DNA of 64,000 nt, taken from NCBI RefSeq assembly GCF_037482405.1, contig NZ_JBBHZZ010000005.1, positions 186,001-250,000 on the forward strand. Reading direction: 5' to 3'. The position numbers were made by a program, and so were the translations under genes. The stretch comes from Pseudokineococcus marinus (GTDB taxonomy: Bacteria; Actinomycetota; Actinomycetes; Actinomycetales; Quadrisphaeraceae). Under the pieces are notes generated by a model, which was given only the letters and a program-made list of their open reading frames with translations, was not told the DNA's origin and searched no databases. How positions within the stretch are numbered: the stretch's first letter is position 1; every line of letters starts with the position of its first letter. This document shows, piece after piece, positions 41,134-50,414 of this stretch.

Positions 41134-42089
41134 GGGGCGCTCCCGGCGGCCGCAGCCGCGGCCTGCGCCGACCGCACGACCTCGGCGGCTCTGGCGGGCG
41201 GCGGCTGCGGCGGCAGGCGGTCGAGCAGGGGCGCGACCGCCGCGAGCTCCTCGGGCTCGGTCGCGTCGGGGGCCCCGTGGTGGGGAGCGCCGTCGGGCGG
41301 ACCGCCGTCGGGCTGACGGCCGTCGGGGGCGGGCGGCGCCTCGGGGGTGCGGTCGACGAGGGGCAGCGAGCGGATCCCGCGCTCGAGGTGCCACTGCAGG
41401 TAGGCCGCCGCCAGGCCGCTGGCCTCGCGGCGGTCCCGCTCGGTGCTCGCGACGGCGCCGTCCCAGTCCCCGGCGAGCAGCGCCCCGAGCAGCTGCAGCG
41501 ACTCCGGGGCCGGCGCCGCGGCGCCCGGCGGGCGGCAGGAGCGGCACACCGCTCCCCCGGCCGCGACGGCGAACCCGCGGTGCGGGCCGGGCTCGCCGCA
41601 CCGGGCGCAGGCGTCGAAGCTGGCGCCCCACCCGGCCACGGCCATGGACCGCACGATGAAGGCGTCGAGCACGAGCCCCGGCGGCCGGCGGACCGGCGCG
41701 TGCGGCGGGCCCACGAGCGCCCGCAGGCCGCCGACGAGGAGCAGGAACTGCTGGGTGGCGGGCTCGCGCTCCTCCGGCGTCAGCCGCTCCGCCGTCTCGA
41801 GCATGGCCGCGGCCGCGGTGTACCGGGGGTAGTCGTCGGCGACGGCGCGCGCGTAGGGCGCGAGCGTGAGCACCTGGGTGACGACGTCGAGGCTGCGCCC
41901 GCGGTGCAGCTGGACGTCGGCGAGCATGCACGGCTCCAGCCGGGCGCCGAAGCGGCTGGTCGTGCGGCGCACGCCCTTGGCCACCGCCCGCACCCGCCCC
42001 GAGGTGCGCGTTAGCAGGGTGATGACGCGGTCGGCCTCGCCGATCTTCTGCGTGCGCAGGACGACGGCCTCGTCGCGGTACAGCTTCAC
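41130..42089 (-). CDS. recO: DNA repair protein RecO
   Basis: RecO helps load RecA on SSB-coated gaps. 319 residues: N-terminal OB fold (MKLYRDEAVVLRTQKIGEAD, RVITLLTRTSGRVRAVAKGV), helical core, and a CxxC pair (CARCGEPGPH and CRSC) that usually binds zinc. The protein is about 60 residues longer than typical because of a Pro/Gly/Asp-rich tail with repeats such as QPDGGPPDGAP. It precedes uppS with a four-base overlap, the common actinobacterial order. Confidence 0.94.
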   Translation of the reverse strand: MKLYRDEAVVLRTQKIGEADRVITLLTRTSGRVRAVAKGVRRTTSRFGARLEPCMLADVQLHRGRSLDVVTQVLTLAPYARAVADDYPRYTAAAAMLETAERLTPEEREPATQQFLLLVGGLRALVGPPHAPVRRPPGLVLDAFIVRSMAVAGWGASFDACARCGEPGPHRGFAVAAGGAVCRSCRPPGAAAPAPESLQLLGALLAGDWDGAVASTERDRREASGLAAAYLQWHLERGIRSLPLVDRTPEAPPAPDGRQPDGGPPDGAPHHGAPDATEPEELAAVAPLLDRLPPQPPPARAAEVVRSAQAAAAAAGSAP

Positions 42090-42203
42090 CGGCGGGTCAC
42101 CACACCCCCATGGTGCCCCCGCGGGGCCCGTGCGCCCGCAGCGCCCCGCCGTCCGGCGTCGACGGGCGTCCCCCGCCCGCCCGCCGTCCGGCCGCCCCGA
42201 CCC

Positions 42204-43856
42204 TCAGGGCCCCGTGCGCGGCGCGTCGTCCGTCGACGCCGTCGGCGGGGGCAGGCGCACACCCCGGGGCCCGGGCAGCTCGCCGCGGTCGGGCGACGGC
42301 GTCCCGCCCGGGGCGGCCACGACGATGCGGTCGCGGCCGCCGCGCTTGGCCGCGTAGAGGGCCGAGTCGGCGGAGGACAGGGCCGAGGCCACGGCCGCGC
42401 CCGCCTCGACGCCGACGGAGACCGTGACGCGCAGCCCGGGGGCGATCTGCTCCCAGTCGTGGGCCCGCACGGCCTCGAGGACGCGGTGGGCGATCGCCTC
42501 GGCCACCGACGGCTCGTCGACGACGAGGACGACGAACTCGTCGCCGCCGTAGCGGACGACGAGCTCGGAGGAGCGGCACGCCGTCACGAGCATCTCCGCG
42601 ACGCGCACGAGCACCCGGTCGCCGGCGTCGTGCGAGAAGCGGTCGTTGACGTCCTTGAAGTGGTCGACGTCGACGAAGACGGCCCCGAGGAGCTCCGGGG
42701 CGGTCTCGAGCACCTGGAGCAGCGCGCGGCGGTTGCCCAGCCCGGTGAGGGGGTCGGTGAGGGCGGCGCGGTGGACGCCGTCGCGCTCGTCCTCGAGCTG
42801 GCGCACGCGGCGCCGCGAGACGAGCTCGGCGGCGCGGCCGGCGCTGTCGCGGCGCAGCCGGCGCAGCAGCCCCCGCACGTGCTCGCGGTAGCGGCTCACC
42901 GCCGGGTGGTCGCCGTGCTCGACGACGTCGAGGTCCGCGAGCGCCTCGACGGCCGCCCACCGCCAGACGTCCCTCCGGCTGCGCCGCCCCAGCTCCACGG
43001 CGCGCTCGAGCAGCGGGCGGGCGCCGACCGTGTCGCCGCGGCGCAGCAGGGCCCGCCCGCGGACGACGAGGGCGACGAGCCGGTCGGTCCCGGCGGGGCT
43101 GAGGACGTCGAGCACGCCCGGGTCGCCGACGAGCGACCAGGCGGCGTCGTCGTCGCCGAAGGACTGCAGCGCCAGCGCGAGGTAGACGTCGGCGCGGACG
43201 ACGGCGTGGGCGTCCCCCGCCGCCTCGGCGGCGCGGCGCAGGCCGAGGGCCCGCTCGGCGACCGCCAGGTGGTGGCGGCCGGCCTCGGCGTCCTCGCCGA
43301 GCAGACCAGCGCCGGCGGCCCAGGCGGCGCGCAGCGCGCACGCCTCCTCGAGGACGAACTCGCGGTAGGGCTCGCGGGGGTCGAGCAGGTCGAGGAAGAC
43401 CTCCTCGGCCGAGCCGTGGAGGCTCAGCGCCTCGAGGGTGATGGCCAGGGCCATGCGGGCCGAGAGCCGGTTGTAGCCACCCGGGCCGGCGTCGACCAGG
43501 TCGAGGCCCTCGGCCACGTGGTCGAGCGCGGTCGAGGTGCTGCCGAGCACGGCGCTGGCCTCGGCGAGCAGGGCGAGCGCCTTCGCCCGCCACAGCGGGT
43601 CGTCCGCCGCCAGGACGAGCAGCTCCTGGGACTGGGCGACCACCTCGGCGTACCGGCCGAGCTCGCGCAGGCTGACGCCGCGCGAGTAGCAGAGGAAGCG
43701 CTCGGTGGCGACGTCGCCCGCCGCCCGGACGAGCGGCAGGGCCTCGTCGCAGGCCCGGACGGCGGCGGCGGGGTCGCCGTCGGCGTAGAGCTGGTGGGCG
43801 CGGTCGCTGATGAGGTCGAAGGGACCGAAGACGTCCGCCACGACCAGCTCGCCCAC
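42204..43856 (-). CDS. TPR-containing diguanylate cyclase (GGDEF)
   Basis: 550 residues. The first 370 form TPR-like helical repeats (AHQLYADGDPAAAVRACDEA, LLVLAADDPLWRAKALALLA). After a short coiled coil comes a GGDEF domain: DPLTGLGNRRALLQ, FVDVDHFKDVND and the intact active site RYGGDEFVVLV, so it should make cyclic di-GMP. No membrane segment, so it is cytoplasmic and probably controlled through its TPR part. GTG 43856 has GGAGGAGG at good spacing. Confidence 0.92.
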   Translation of the reverse strand: MGELVVADVFGPFDLISDRAHQLYADGDPAAAVRACDEALPLVRAAGDVATERFLCYSRGVSLRELGRYAEVVAQSQELLVLAADDPLWRAKALALLAEASAVLGSTSTALDHVAEGLDLVDAGPGGYNRLSARMALAITLEALSLHGSAEEVFLDLLDPREPYREFVLEEACALRAAWAAGAGLLGEDAEAGRHHLAVAERALGLRRAAEAAGDAHAVVRADVYLALALQSFGDDDAAWSLVGDPGVLDVLSPAGTDRLVALVVRGRALLRRGDTVGARPLLERAVELGRRSRRDVWRWAAVEALADLDVVEHGDHPAVSRYREHVRGLLRRLRRDSAGRAAELVSRRRVRQLEDERDGVHRAALTDPLTGLGNRRALLQVLETAPELLGAVFVDVDHFKDVNDRFSHDAGDRVLVRVAEMLVTACRSSELVVRYGGDEFVVLVVDEPSVAEAIAHRVLEAVRAHDWEQIAPGLRVTVSVGVEAGAAVASALSSADSALYAAKRGGRDRIVVAAPGGTPSPDRGELPGPRGVRLPPPTASTDDAPRTGP

Positions 43857-44120
43857 GCCACCTCCTCCGCCCGCCGCGGGGGCGCGGAGCCCCCGGCGCG
43901 GCCGCACGACCGCTCGCGTCCTGCATCGACGCCGCGTCAACACTAGGTGAGCGGTCCGACGACACGGCCGTCGCGCCGTCACCCGTCGTGGTCAGTGCTC
44001 CGCCGACGAGGGGCGGCGGCGACGTGGTGGCAGCAGGTGCGGACGGCGGGACCGGAGGACGGGACGCGGACGCGCAGCCGTGCTCGCGCGGCGTGCGGGC
44101 ACAGCTGCGCGTCCCCGGTC

Positions 44121-44139
44121 GACGCCCTCGCCGGGCGTC
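44121..44139 (-). terminator. Hairpin after leuA
   Basis: A seven-base stem GACGCCC/GGGCGTC with a five-base loop, 15 bases beyond the minus-strand leuA stop. Confidence 0.5.
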
Positions 44140-44153
44140 GTGGGCCCGACGGC

Positions 44154-45878
44154 TCAGAGCGCCCGGTTGACCGCCGAGAGCACCGCGCGCAGCGACGCGA
44201 CGACGGTGTTGGCGTCGATCCCGACGCCCCACAGCACCCGGTCGCCGACCTCGCACTCGACGAAGGCGGCGGCGCGGGCGTCGCCGCCCTCGGACAGGGC
44301 GTGCTCGGCGTAGTCGAGGACGCGGACGTCGACGCCGTCCGCGTGCAGCGCCTCGACGAGGGCGTCGATGGGGCCGTTGCCGAGGCCCTCGAGGACGCGC
44401 GGCTCGCCGCGGTCGGTGACGTCGACCGACAGGCGGGCGGCGCCGTCGACCTCGCTCTGCTGGCGCATCCCCCGCAGGGCGTAGCGGCCCCAGGCGCGCC
44501 CGGGGTCGCCGGCCGGGAGGTAGGCGTGCTCGAAGATCTCCCAGAGGCGGGCGGCGTCCACCTCCCCGCCGGAGGCGTCGGTCTGCGCCTGCACGATGCC
44601 CGAGAGCTCGATCTGCAGGCGGCGGGGCAGGTCGAGCTGGTGCTCGGTCTTCATGAGGTAGGCCACGCCGCCCTTGCCGGACTGGCTGTTGACCCGGACG
44701 ACCGCCTCGTAGGAGCGGCCGACGTCCTTGGGGTCGACCGGCAGGTAGGGCACCGCCCACGTGAGCTCGCGGACGTCGACGCCCTCGGCGGCGGCGCGGC
44801 GCGCCATGGCGTCGAAGCCCTTCTTGATGGCGTCCTGGTGCGAGCCGGAGAACGCCGTGTAGACGAGGTCGCCGCCGTACGGGTGGCGCTCCGGCACGGG
44901 CAGCTGGTTGCAGTACTCGACCGTGCGCCGCACCTCGTCGACGTCCGAGAAGTCGATCATCGCGTCGACACCCTGCGTGACGAGGTTCATCCCGAGGGTG
45001 ACGAGGCAGACGTTGCCGGTGCGCTCGCCGTTGCCGAAGAGGCAGCCCTCGACGCGGTCGGCCCCGGCCAGCAGGCCCAGCTCGGCCGCCGCGACGGCGG
45101 TGCCGCGGTCGTTGTGCGGGTGCAGGGAGAGGATGACGCCCTCGCGGGGCACGAGGTGGCGGCCCATCCACTCGATCGCGTCGGCGTAGACGTTGGGCGA
45201 GGCCATCTCGACCGTGGCGGGCAGGTTGATGATGACCGGCCGCTCGGCGGAGGCCTCGAAGACGGCGAGCACCTCGTTGCAGACCCGCGCCGCGTACTCC
45301 AGCTCGGTGCCGGTGAAGGACTCCGGCGAGTACTCGTAGGTGATGCGCGTCTCCGGGACGGTCTCCTCGAGCTTGCGGCACAGCCGCGCGCCCTGCAGGG
45401 CGATGTCGAGGACGCCGTCCTCGTCGAGGCCGAAGACGACCTCGCGCTGGAGGACGGAGGTGGAGTTGTAGAGGTGGACGATCGCGCGCGGCGCGCCCGC
45501 GATGGCCTCGTAGGTGCGCTCGACGAGGTGGTCGCGCGCCTGGGTGAGCACCTGGATCGTCACGTCGTCGGGGATGAGGTCGCCCTCGACGAGCTGGCGC
45601 ACGAAGTCGAAGTCGGCCTGGCTCGCCGAGGGGAAGCCGACCTCGATCTCCTTGTAGCCCATGCGCACGAGCAGCTGGAACATGCGCAGCTTGCGCGCCG
45701 GGCTCATGGGGTCGATGAGCGCCTGGTTGCCGTCGCGCAGGTCGACGGCGCACCACTGCGGGGCCCGCTCGAGCCGCTTGGTCGGCCACGTCCGGTCGGG
45801 CAGCTCGACGCGGATCTGCTCGTGGAAGGGGCGGTACCGGGCGACCGGCATGGCGGAGGGCTTCTGGGAGTCGCGCAT
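44154..45878 (-). CDS. leuA: 2-isopropylmalate synthase
   Basis: First committed step of leucine synthesis: acetyl-CoA plus 2-oxoisovalerate. 574 residues, the long LeuA form of actinobacteria. QWCAVDLRDGNQALIDPMSP contains the metal-binding Asp, LHPHNDRGTAVAAAELGLLA the metal His pair, and GNGERTGNV follows. The C-terminal domain for leucine feedback is present (SVDVTDRGEPRVLEGLGNGP). ATG 45878. Its leader of about 150 bases contains a leucine leader peptide and a hairpin, so attenuation is expected. Confidence 0.97.
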   Translation of the reverse strand: MRDSQKPSAMPVARYRPFHEQIRVELPDRTWPTKRLERAPQWCAVDLRDGNQALIDPMSPARKLRMFQLLVRMGYKEIEVGFPSASQADFDFVRQLVEGDLIPDDVTIQVLTQARDHLVERTYEAIAGAPRAIVHLYNSTSVLQREVVFGLDEDGVLDIALQGARLCRKLEETVPETRITYEYSPESFTGTELEYAARVCNEVLAVFEASAERPVIINLPATVEMASPNVYADAIEWMGRHLVPREGVILSLHPHNDRGTAVAAAELGLLAGADRVEGCLFGNGERTGNVCLVTLGMNLVTQGVDAMIDFSDVDEVRRTVEYCNQLPVPERHPYGGDLVYTAFSGSHQDAIKKGFDAMARRAAAEGVDVRELTWAVPYLPVDPKDVGRSYEAVVRVNSQSGKGGVAYLMKTEHQLDLPRRLQIELSGIVQAQTDASGGEVDAARLWEIFEHAYLPAGDPGRAWGRYALRGMRQQSEVDGAARLSVDVTDRGEPRVLEGLGNGPIDALVEALHADGVDVRVLDYAEHALSEGGDARAAAFVECEVGDRVLWGVGIDANTVVASLRAVLSAVNRAL

Positions 45879-45908
45879 CTCGTCCTCGTCTGGGGGCGGT
45901 GGCTGCGG

Positions 45909-45926
45909 CCGGACCGGGCGGTCCGG
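45909..45926 (-). promoter_or_regulatory. Candidate attenuator hairpin of leuA
   Basis: A seven-base stem CCGGACC/GGTCCGG around GGGC, 31 bases before the leuA start and 60 bases after the leader-peptide stop. It could act as terminator or as ribosome-site occluder when the leader is translated fully. Confidence 0.4.
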
Positions 45927-45985
45927 GCGTCGTCACCGGCGGCGGCTGCGGCGTGCGCAGGACTCCGCGACGAGGGGGCCGATGA

Positions 45986-46030
45986 CTAGAGGCCCTCGCC
46001 GCGGCAGCCGAGGAGGAGGCTCGCGCGCAC
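45986..46030 (-). CDS. leuL: leuA leader peptide
   Basis: A 14-residue frame, MRASLLLGCRGEGL, with three consecutive leucine codons (CTC CTC CTC) and a fourth before the TAG. GTG 46030 is preceded by TACCGT six bases upstream (46042-46037) and by no ribosome binding site, so it should be a leaderless start. Its place 107 bases before leuA and its leucine run identify it as the sensing peptide of leucine attenuation. It is too short for standard gene finders. Confidence 0.7.
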   Translation of the reverse strand: MRASLLLGCRGEGL

Positions 46031-46036
46031 GGGGGA

Positions 46037-46042
46037 ACGGTA
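46037..46042 (-). promoter_or_regulatory. -10 box of the leuL-leuA transcript
   Basis: TACCGT on the minus strand, six bases before GTG 46030. It lies 32 bases from the stop of the ABC exporter, which is transcribed in the same direction. Confidence 0.45.
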
Positions 46043-46073
46043 GCGCGCCCCGGACCCGGCGGGCGCGCGCCGG

Positions 46074-47849
46074 TCAGACGAGCAGCTGCGTCGCCGCGAG
46101 CTCCCGGTAGAGCGGCGTGGTCTCCAGCAGCTCGGCGTGCGTCCCGACGCCGACGACCCGACCGCCGTCGAGGACGACGATCTGGTCGGACCCGACGACG
46201 GTGGACAGCCGGTGGGCGACGACGAGGAGCGTCGTGCGCTCGGCGACGGCGTCGAGCGCGTCCTGCAGGGCCCTCTCGTTGCGCGCGTCGAGGCTCGCGG
46301 TCGGCTCGTCGAGCAGGAGCAGCTCGGGCCGGGCGAGCAGCGAGCGGGAGATGGCCAGGCGCTGGCGCTCACCCCCGGAGAGCAGCACGCCGCCCTCCCC
46401 CACCGGCGCGTCGAGGCCCGCCGGGCTCCGGGTGGCGACCCCGGTCAGCCCGACGGCGGCGAGCACGGCCGCCAGCTCGTCGTCGCCGGCGTCGGGCGCG
46501 GCCAGCACGAGGTTCTCGCGCAGCGTCCCGGCCAGCACCGGGGCCTCCTGCTCGACGTAGCCGAGCCGGGCGCGCAGCGCCGCACGCGGGAGCTCCCGGA
46601 CGTCGACGCCGTCGACGAGCACCGCGCCGCCCGTGACGTCCGAGAAGCGCTCGACGAGGGACAGCAGGGTCGACTTGCCGGCGCCCGAGGGCCCCACCAG
46701 GGCCGTCCGGGCGCCCCGCGGGACGGCCAGGCTCACGCGGTCGAGCACGCGGGTGCCGTCGGGGTAGGTGAAGGAGACGTCCCGGAGCTCCAGCAGCGGC
46801 GCACCGGCTCGTCCCGCCGGCGCCGAGACCGGGCCCGGGTCCTCCTCGGGCAGGCGCAGCACCTCCTCGATGCGCGTGAGCGCGCCGAGCCCGAGCTGCA
46901 GCTGGGCGAAGGCCGAGACCAGCTGCCCCAGCGGCATGACGAGCAGGAAGAGGAAGAGGATGAAGGAGACGAGCTCGGCGACGGTGAGCGCCCCGCCCGC
47001 CACGCGGTAGCCGCCCACGCCGAGGACGGCGATGAAGGAGCCCTGCACGGCGACCCCCACCACCGGCGACACGACGGCGCCCGTGCGCGCGGCGCGCACC
47101 CCGGCGTCGTAGGCCGCGCGGGCGCTGGCGCCCACCGCGTCGACCTCGCGGTCGGTGGCGCCGCTGGCGCGGATGGTCCGCACGGCGGACAGGGCGCGCT
47201 CCACGGCCGAGCTCATCTCCCCGACGCGCTGCTGCGAGGCCAGCGCGAGCGCCCGCAGGCGCCGGGCGACGGAGATCGCCGCCGTCATGCCGACGGCCAC
47301 GGCCGTGAGCGTCACCGCGAGCAGGACGACGTCCACGACCGCCATCGCCACCACGGCGCCGACCACGACGACGACCGAGCTGACGACCTCGACGAGCCCG
47401 GAGGTGACGACCGCGCGCAGCAGCGTCGTGTCCGAGCCGACGCGCGAGACGAGGTCGCCGGTGCGCCGCTGGTCGAGCTCGGCCAGCGGCAGGCGCAGGA
47501 CCCGCGCGACGAGGCTGCGGCGCGTCGACAGGACGACGCCCTCGGCGGTCCGCTGCAGCAGGTACTGCTGCACCGCCCCGAGCAGGGACGCCCCGAGCAG
47601 GACCCCGACGAGCACGGCCACGACCGGCGCGACGGCGTCGCCCGCCTCCACGGCGGTGATGACGCGGCCGACGAGCAGCGGCTGGGCGAGGGCGGCGGCC
47701 GCGCCCACGAGGGAGACCGCGGCCACCACGAGCAGCGTCCCCCGGTGCTCCCGCAGGTACGGCAGCAGGGTCGCCAGCCCCACGCGCGGCGGGGGCGCGC
47801 CGTCCTCGGCCCCGTCGGGGGCGGTGCGCGCCGTCGCCCCGGCGCTCAC
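46074..47849 (-). CDS. ABC exporter, fused membrane and ATPase domains
   Basis: 591 residues: six membrane helices (residues about 20-320) of the type-IV exporter fold, then an ATPase domain with Walker A GPSGAGKST, signature LSGGERQRLAISRSLLARPE and Walker B LLLLDEPTASLD, H-loop VVAHRLS. A homodimer is expected. The substrate is unknown (drug or lipid). GTG 47849 overlaps the stop of the small HTH gene (GTGA), so both form one unit; a second GTG nine bases upstream is possible. Confidence 0.93.
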   Translation of the reverse strand: MSAGATARTAPDGAEDGAPPPRVGLATLLPYLREHRGTLLVVAAVSLVGAAAALAQPLLVGRVITAVEAGDAVAPVVAVLVGVLLGASLLGAVQQYLLQRTAEGVVLSTRRSLVARVLRLPLAELDQRRTGDLVSRVGSDTTLLRAVVTSGLVEVVSSVVVVVGAVVAMAVVDVVLLAVTLTAVAVGMTAAISVARRLRALALASQQRVGEMSSAVERALSAVRTIRASGATDREVDAVGASARAAYDAGVRAARTGAVVSPVVGVAVQGSFIAVLGVGGYRVAGGALTVAELVSFILFLFLLVMPLGQLVSAFAQLQLGLGALTRIEEVLRLPEEDPGPVSAPAGRAGAPLLELRDVSFTYPDGTRVLDRVSLAVPRGARTALVGPSGAGKSTLLSLVERFSDVTGGAVLVDGVDVRELPRAALRARLGYVEQEAPVLAGTLRENLVLAAPDAGDDELAAVLAAVGLTGVATRSPAGLDAPVGEGGVLLSGGERQRLAISRSLLARPELLLLDEPTASLDARNERALQDALDAVAERTTLLVVAHRLSTVVGSDQIVVLDGGRVVGVGTHAELLETTPLYRELAATQLLV

Positions 47850-48079
47850 CGGTCGCACCAGCGGCTGAGCCGGAAGCGCTGGTGCACGGCCTGGCGGCTC
47901 ACGCCGAGGGCGAGCGCGATCGACGCCCAGCTCGCCGAGGCGACGCGCGCACGGCGGACCTGCAGCTCCTCCAGCCGCTCCAGCTCGCGCCGCGCCGCGG
48001 CCAGGGCCGCCAGCGCCGCCAGCGGGTCGTCCCCGCCGGCGCGGCCCACGAGGTCCTGCAAGGCACCCACCTCCGCCAT
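47846..48079 (-). CDS. Small helix-turn-helix regulator of the ABC exporter
   Basis: 77 residues: an Ala/Leu/Glu-rich helical half (AALAAARRELERLEELQVRR) and a C-terminal HTH, ASWASIALALGVSRQAVHQR, ending FRLSRWCDR. ATG 48079 has TATCTT six bases upstream and no ribosome binding site (leaderless); ATG 48100 is an alternative. A palindrome lies over the promoter, fitting autorepression. Coupled by GTGA overlap to the exporter, it probably controls that operon. Confidence 0.8.
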   Translation of the reverse strand: MAEVGALQDLVGRAGGDDPLAALAALAAARRELERLEELQVRRARVASASWASIALALGVSRQAVHQRFRLSRWCDR

Positions 48080-48082
48080 GAC

Positions 48083-48098
48083 GTCAAGATAGCTTGAC
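48083..48098. promoter_or_regulatory. Palindromic operator over the HTH-exporter promoter
   Basis: GTCAAG-ATAG-CTTGAC, a perfect inverted repeat. It contains the minus-strand -10 box TATCTT (48091-48086) six bases before ATG 48079; CTGACG about 18 bases further up may be the -35. A bound dimer would block the promoter. Confidence 0.65.
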
Positions 48099-48329
48099 AT
48101 CCGACGCGTCGTCAGTCGACGCGGCGCCCCACGGCACGGCGTCGAGCGCCGCCCCTCCCCGGAGCCGCCCCCCGGGCCTCGGCGGACGCACCGCCCGCGC
48201 CGGGGGCCGGACGCCCTCCCGGGCACCGAGCCCGTGCCGCACGGGGCGGGCGGCGCCACGGCCCAGGATCCGAGCGCGCGGACGAGACGACGGCCGAGCA
48301 CCTGCGGGACGACGAGGTGGACGGGACGC

Positions 48330-50414
48330 ATGCGGAGGGTGCCTGAGCCGGACTTCCGGCAGGTCTTCGACGAGACGCCGACACCGCTCCTGCTGCTCAC
48401 CCCGGACCTCGTCATCGTCGCCGCGAACCGCGCGCGCCTCGAGGCGACGGCGACGACGCTCGAGGGCACCGTCGGCCGCGGCCTCTTCGACGTCTTCCCG
48501 CTGAACCCCGACGACCCGGGCGGGGACGGCCTGGTCAACCTCCGCGAGTCCCTCGCCGTCGCCCGCGACACGCGCCGACCGCACACCATGGCGATCCAGA
48601 AGTACGACATCCGGATGCCCGACGGGAGCTACGTCGAGCGGTACTGGAGCCCGCGCAACGTCCCCCTCCTGGACGAGCACGGCGAGGTGGTGCTGCTGCT
48701 CCACCGTGCGGACGACATCACCGAGTACGTCCGGGCGCGCGAGGACGTCCGGCTCTCGACGGAGCGCAGCGACCGGCTCCGCGAGCGGGCGGAGCAGGTG
48801 GAGGCCGACCTGTTCTCGCGCACGCGCGAGCTCGAGCACCTGGTCGCCGACCTCGGACGCGCCACGGCGCGCGCCCAGCTGCTGGCGCGCGCGACGAGCG
48901 AGATGGCCGCCACCGAGGACGCCGAGGACGCCCTCGTGCGCCTCTCACGGCTGCTGGTCCCGGTCCTCGCGGACTGGTGCGTCGTCAGCCTCGTCGCGGA
49001 CGACCGGCGGGCCCGCACCGCCCGCTCCCTCCGCGTCGTCTCGGCCTGGCACGAGGACCCCGCCGCCCGGGCGCTCGTGGCCGAGTACGCCGCCCTACGG
49101 CAGTCGGCCCTCACCTCCGACCCGCTCCTCGAGGGGGCGCTGACGAGCGACGGTCCGCAGGTCGTCGGCGAGCGGGCGCAGGAGCACCTCGCGTCGGTCC
49201 TGGCCCCGGGCCGGGCGCAGGACCTCGTCCACGAGCTGGAGCCGGCGTCCCTGGTCGTGCTGCCGCTGCGCGCGCGGGGCCGCACGCTCGGGGTGCTCTC
49301 GCTCGTCAGCGGTGCCGCCCGCGCCCCCATCGGTCCCGAGGAGCTCGCCACCGCGACGGACGTCGCGGGACGGGCCGGGCTCGCCCTCGACAACGCCCGG
49401 CTCGCCCGCCGCCACCGCGAGCTCGCGGAGGCGCTGCAGCGCTCCCTGCTCAGCGCCCCCGCCCAGCCCGACCACACCCAGGTCGTCGTGCGCTACGCGC
49501 CGGCTGCGGAGGCGGCCCAGGTGGGCGGGGACTGGTACGACGCCTTCCTCCAGCCGGACGGCACGACCACCCTCTCCATCGGCGACGTGCTGGGCCACGA
49601 CACCGAGGCGGCCGCGGCCATGAGCCAGGTGCGGTCGCTGCTGCGCGGCGTCGCGGTGGCCACCGGGGCCGGGCCCGCGGAGGTCCTCTCCGGCGTGGAC
49701 CAGGCCATGGTGACCCTGCAGGTCGGCACGACCGCCACCGCCGTGGTCGCCCGCCTCGAGCTCCCGCCCGACGGTCCGCGGAGGACCGCCCTCCTGCGGT
49801 GGTCGAACGCCGGTCACCCGCCCCCCGTGCTCGTCTCCGCCGACGGCGCCGTGCGCCCGCTCACGGCCCCGCGCCCGGAGCTGCTCCTCGGGGTCGCGCC
49901 CGACGCCCACCGCAGCACGAACGAGGTCCTGCTCGAGGAGGGCGCGACGGTCCTGCTGCACACCGACGGCCTGGTGGAGCGGCGCGGCGAGTCCCTCCAG
50001 CAGGGCCTCGACCGCCTGGCGGACGTGCTGCGCGACCTCGCCACCCGGTCCCCGGACCTCGACTCCCTGTGCGACGACGTGCTGGCGCGCATGCTGCCGG
50101 CGCGCCCCGAGGACGACGTCGCGCTGCTCGCCGTCCGGCTGCACCCTTCCGACCGCCCGCGCCCCGCCGAGGCCGGTCCCGTGCGCGTGCCCGACGACGT
50201 GCCGGACGCCCCGGAGGTCGCGCGCCGTAGCCGCGACGCGGGCGCGCGGCCCTCAGCGGGCGGCGGTGCCGCGGGAGCGTCCTGCCGACGCGGGACGCGC
50301 CACCGGGCGGCGGGTCACCAGCGACGGCCGCGGCCGGCCCTCGCGACGGGCGACCTCAGAAGCCGAGGCGCTGGAGCTTGCGCGGGTCGCGCTGCCAGTC
50401 CTTGGCGACCTTGA
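48330..50414 (+). CDS. PAS-GAF-SpoIIE (PP2C) phosphatase
   Basis: 694 residues. PAS-like domain at about 1-130 (FDETPTPLLLLTPDLVIVAA, HRADDITEYVRAREDVR), a coiled-coil linker, a GAF domain (about 200-370) and a SpoIIE-type PP2C domain with VGGDWYDAFLQPDG, SIGDVLGHDTEAAAAMSQVR and SNAGHPPPVLV plus EDDVALLAVRLH. Such proteins dephosphorylate anti-sigma-factor antagonists in stress signalling; no partner gene is near. The last 85 residues are Arg/Gly/Ala-rich and extend 59 bases into the opposing era gene. Confidence 0.9.
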   Translation: MRRVPEPDFRQVFDETPTPLLLLTPDLVIVAANRARLEATATTLEGTVGRGLFDVFPLNPDDPGGDGLVNLRESLAVARDTRRPHTMAIQKYDIRMPDGSYVERYWSPRNVPLLDEHGEVVLLLHRADDITEYVRAREDVRLSTERSDRLRERAEQVEADLFSRTRELEHLVADLGRATARAQLLARATSEMAATEDAEDALVRLSRLLVPVLADWCVVSLVADDRRARTARSLRVVSAWHEDPAARALVAEYAALRQSALTSDPLLEGALTSDGPQVVGERAQEHLASVLAPGRAQDLVHELEPASLVVLPLRARGRTLGVLSLVSGAARAPIGPEELATATDVAGRAGLALDNARLARRHRELAEALQRSLLSAPAQPDHTQVVVRYAPAAEAAQVGGDWYDAFLQPDGTTTLSIGDVLGHDTEAAAAMSQVRSLLRGVAVATGAGPAEVLSGVDQAMVTLQVGTTATAVVARLELPPDGPRRTALLRWSNAGHPPPVLVSADGAVRPLTAPRPELLLGVAPDAHRSTNEVLLEEGATVLLHTDGLVERRGESLQQGLDRLADVLRDLATRSPDLDSLCDDVLARMLPARPEDDVALLAVRLHPSDRPRPAEAGPVRVPDDVPDAPEVARRSRDAGARPSAGGGAAGASCRRGTRHRAAGHQRRPRPALATGDLRSRGAGACAGRAASPWRP

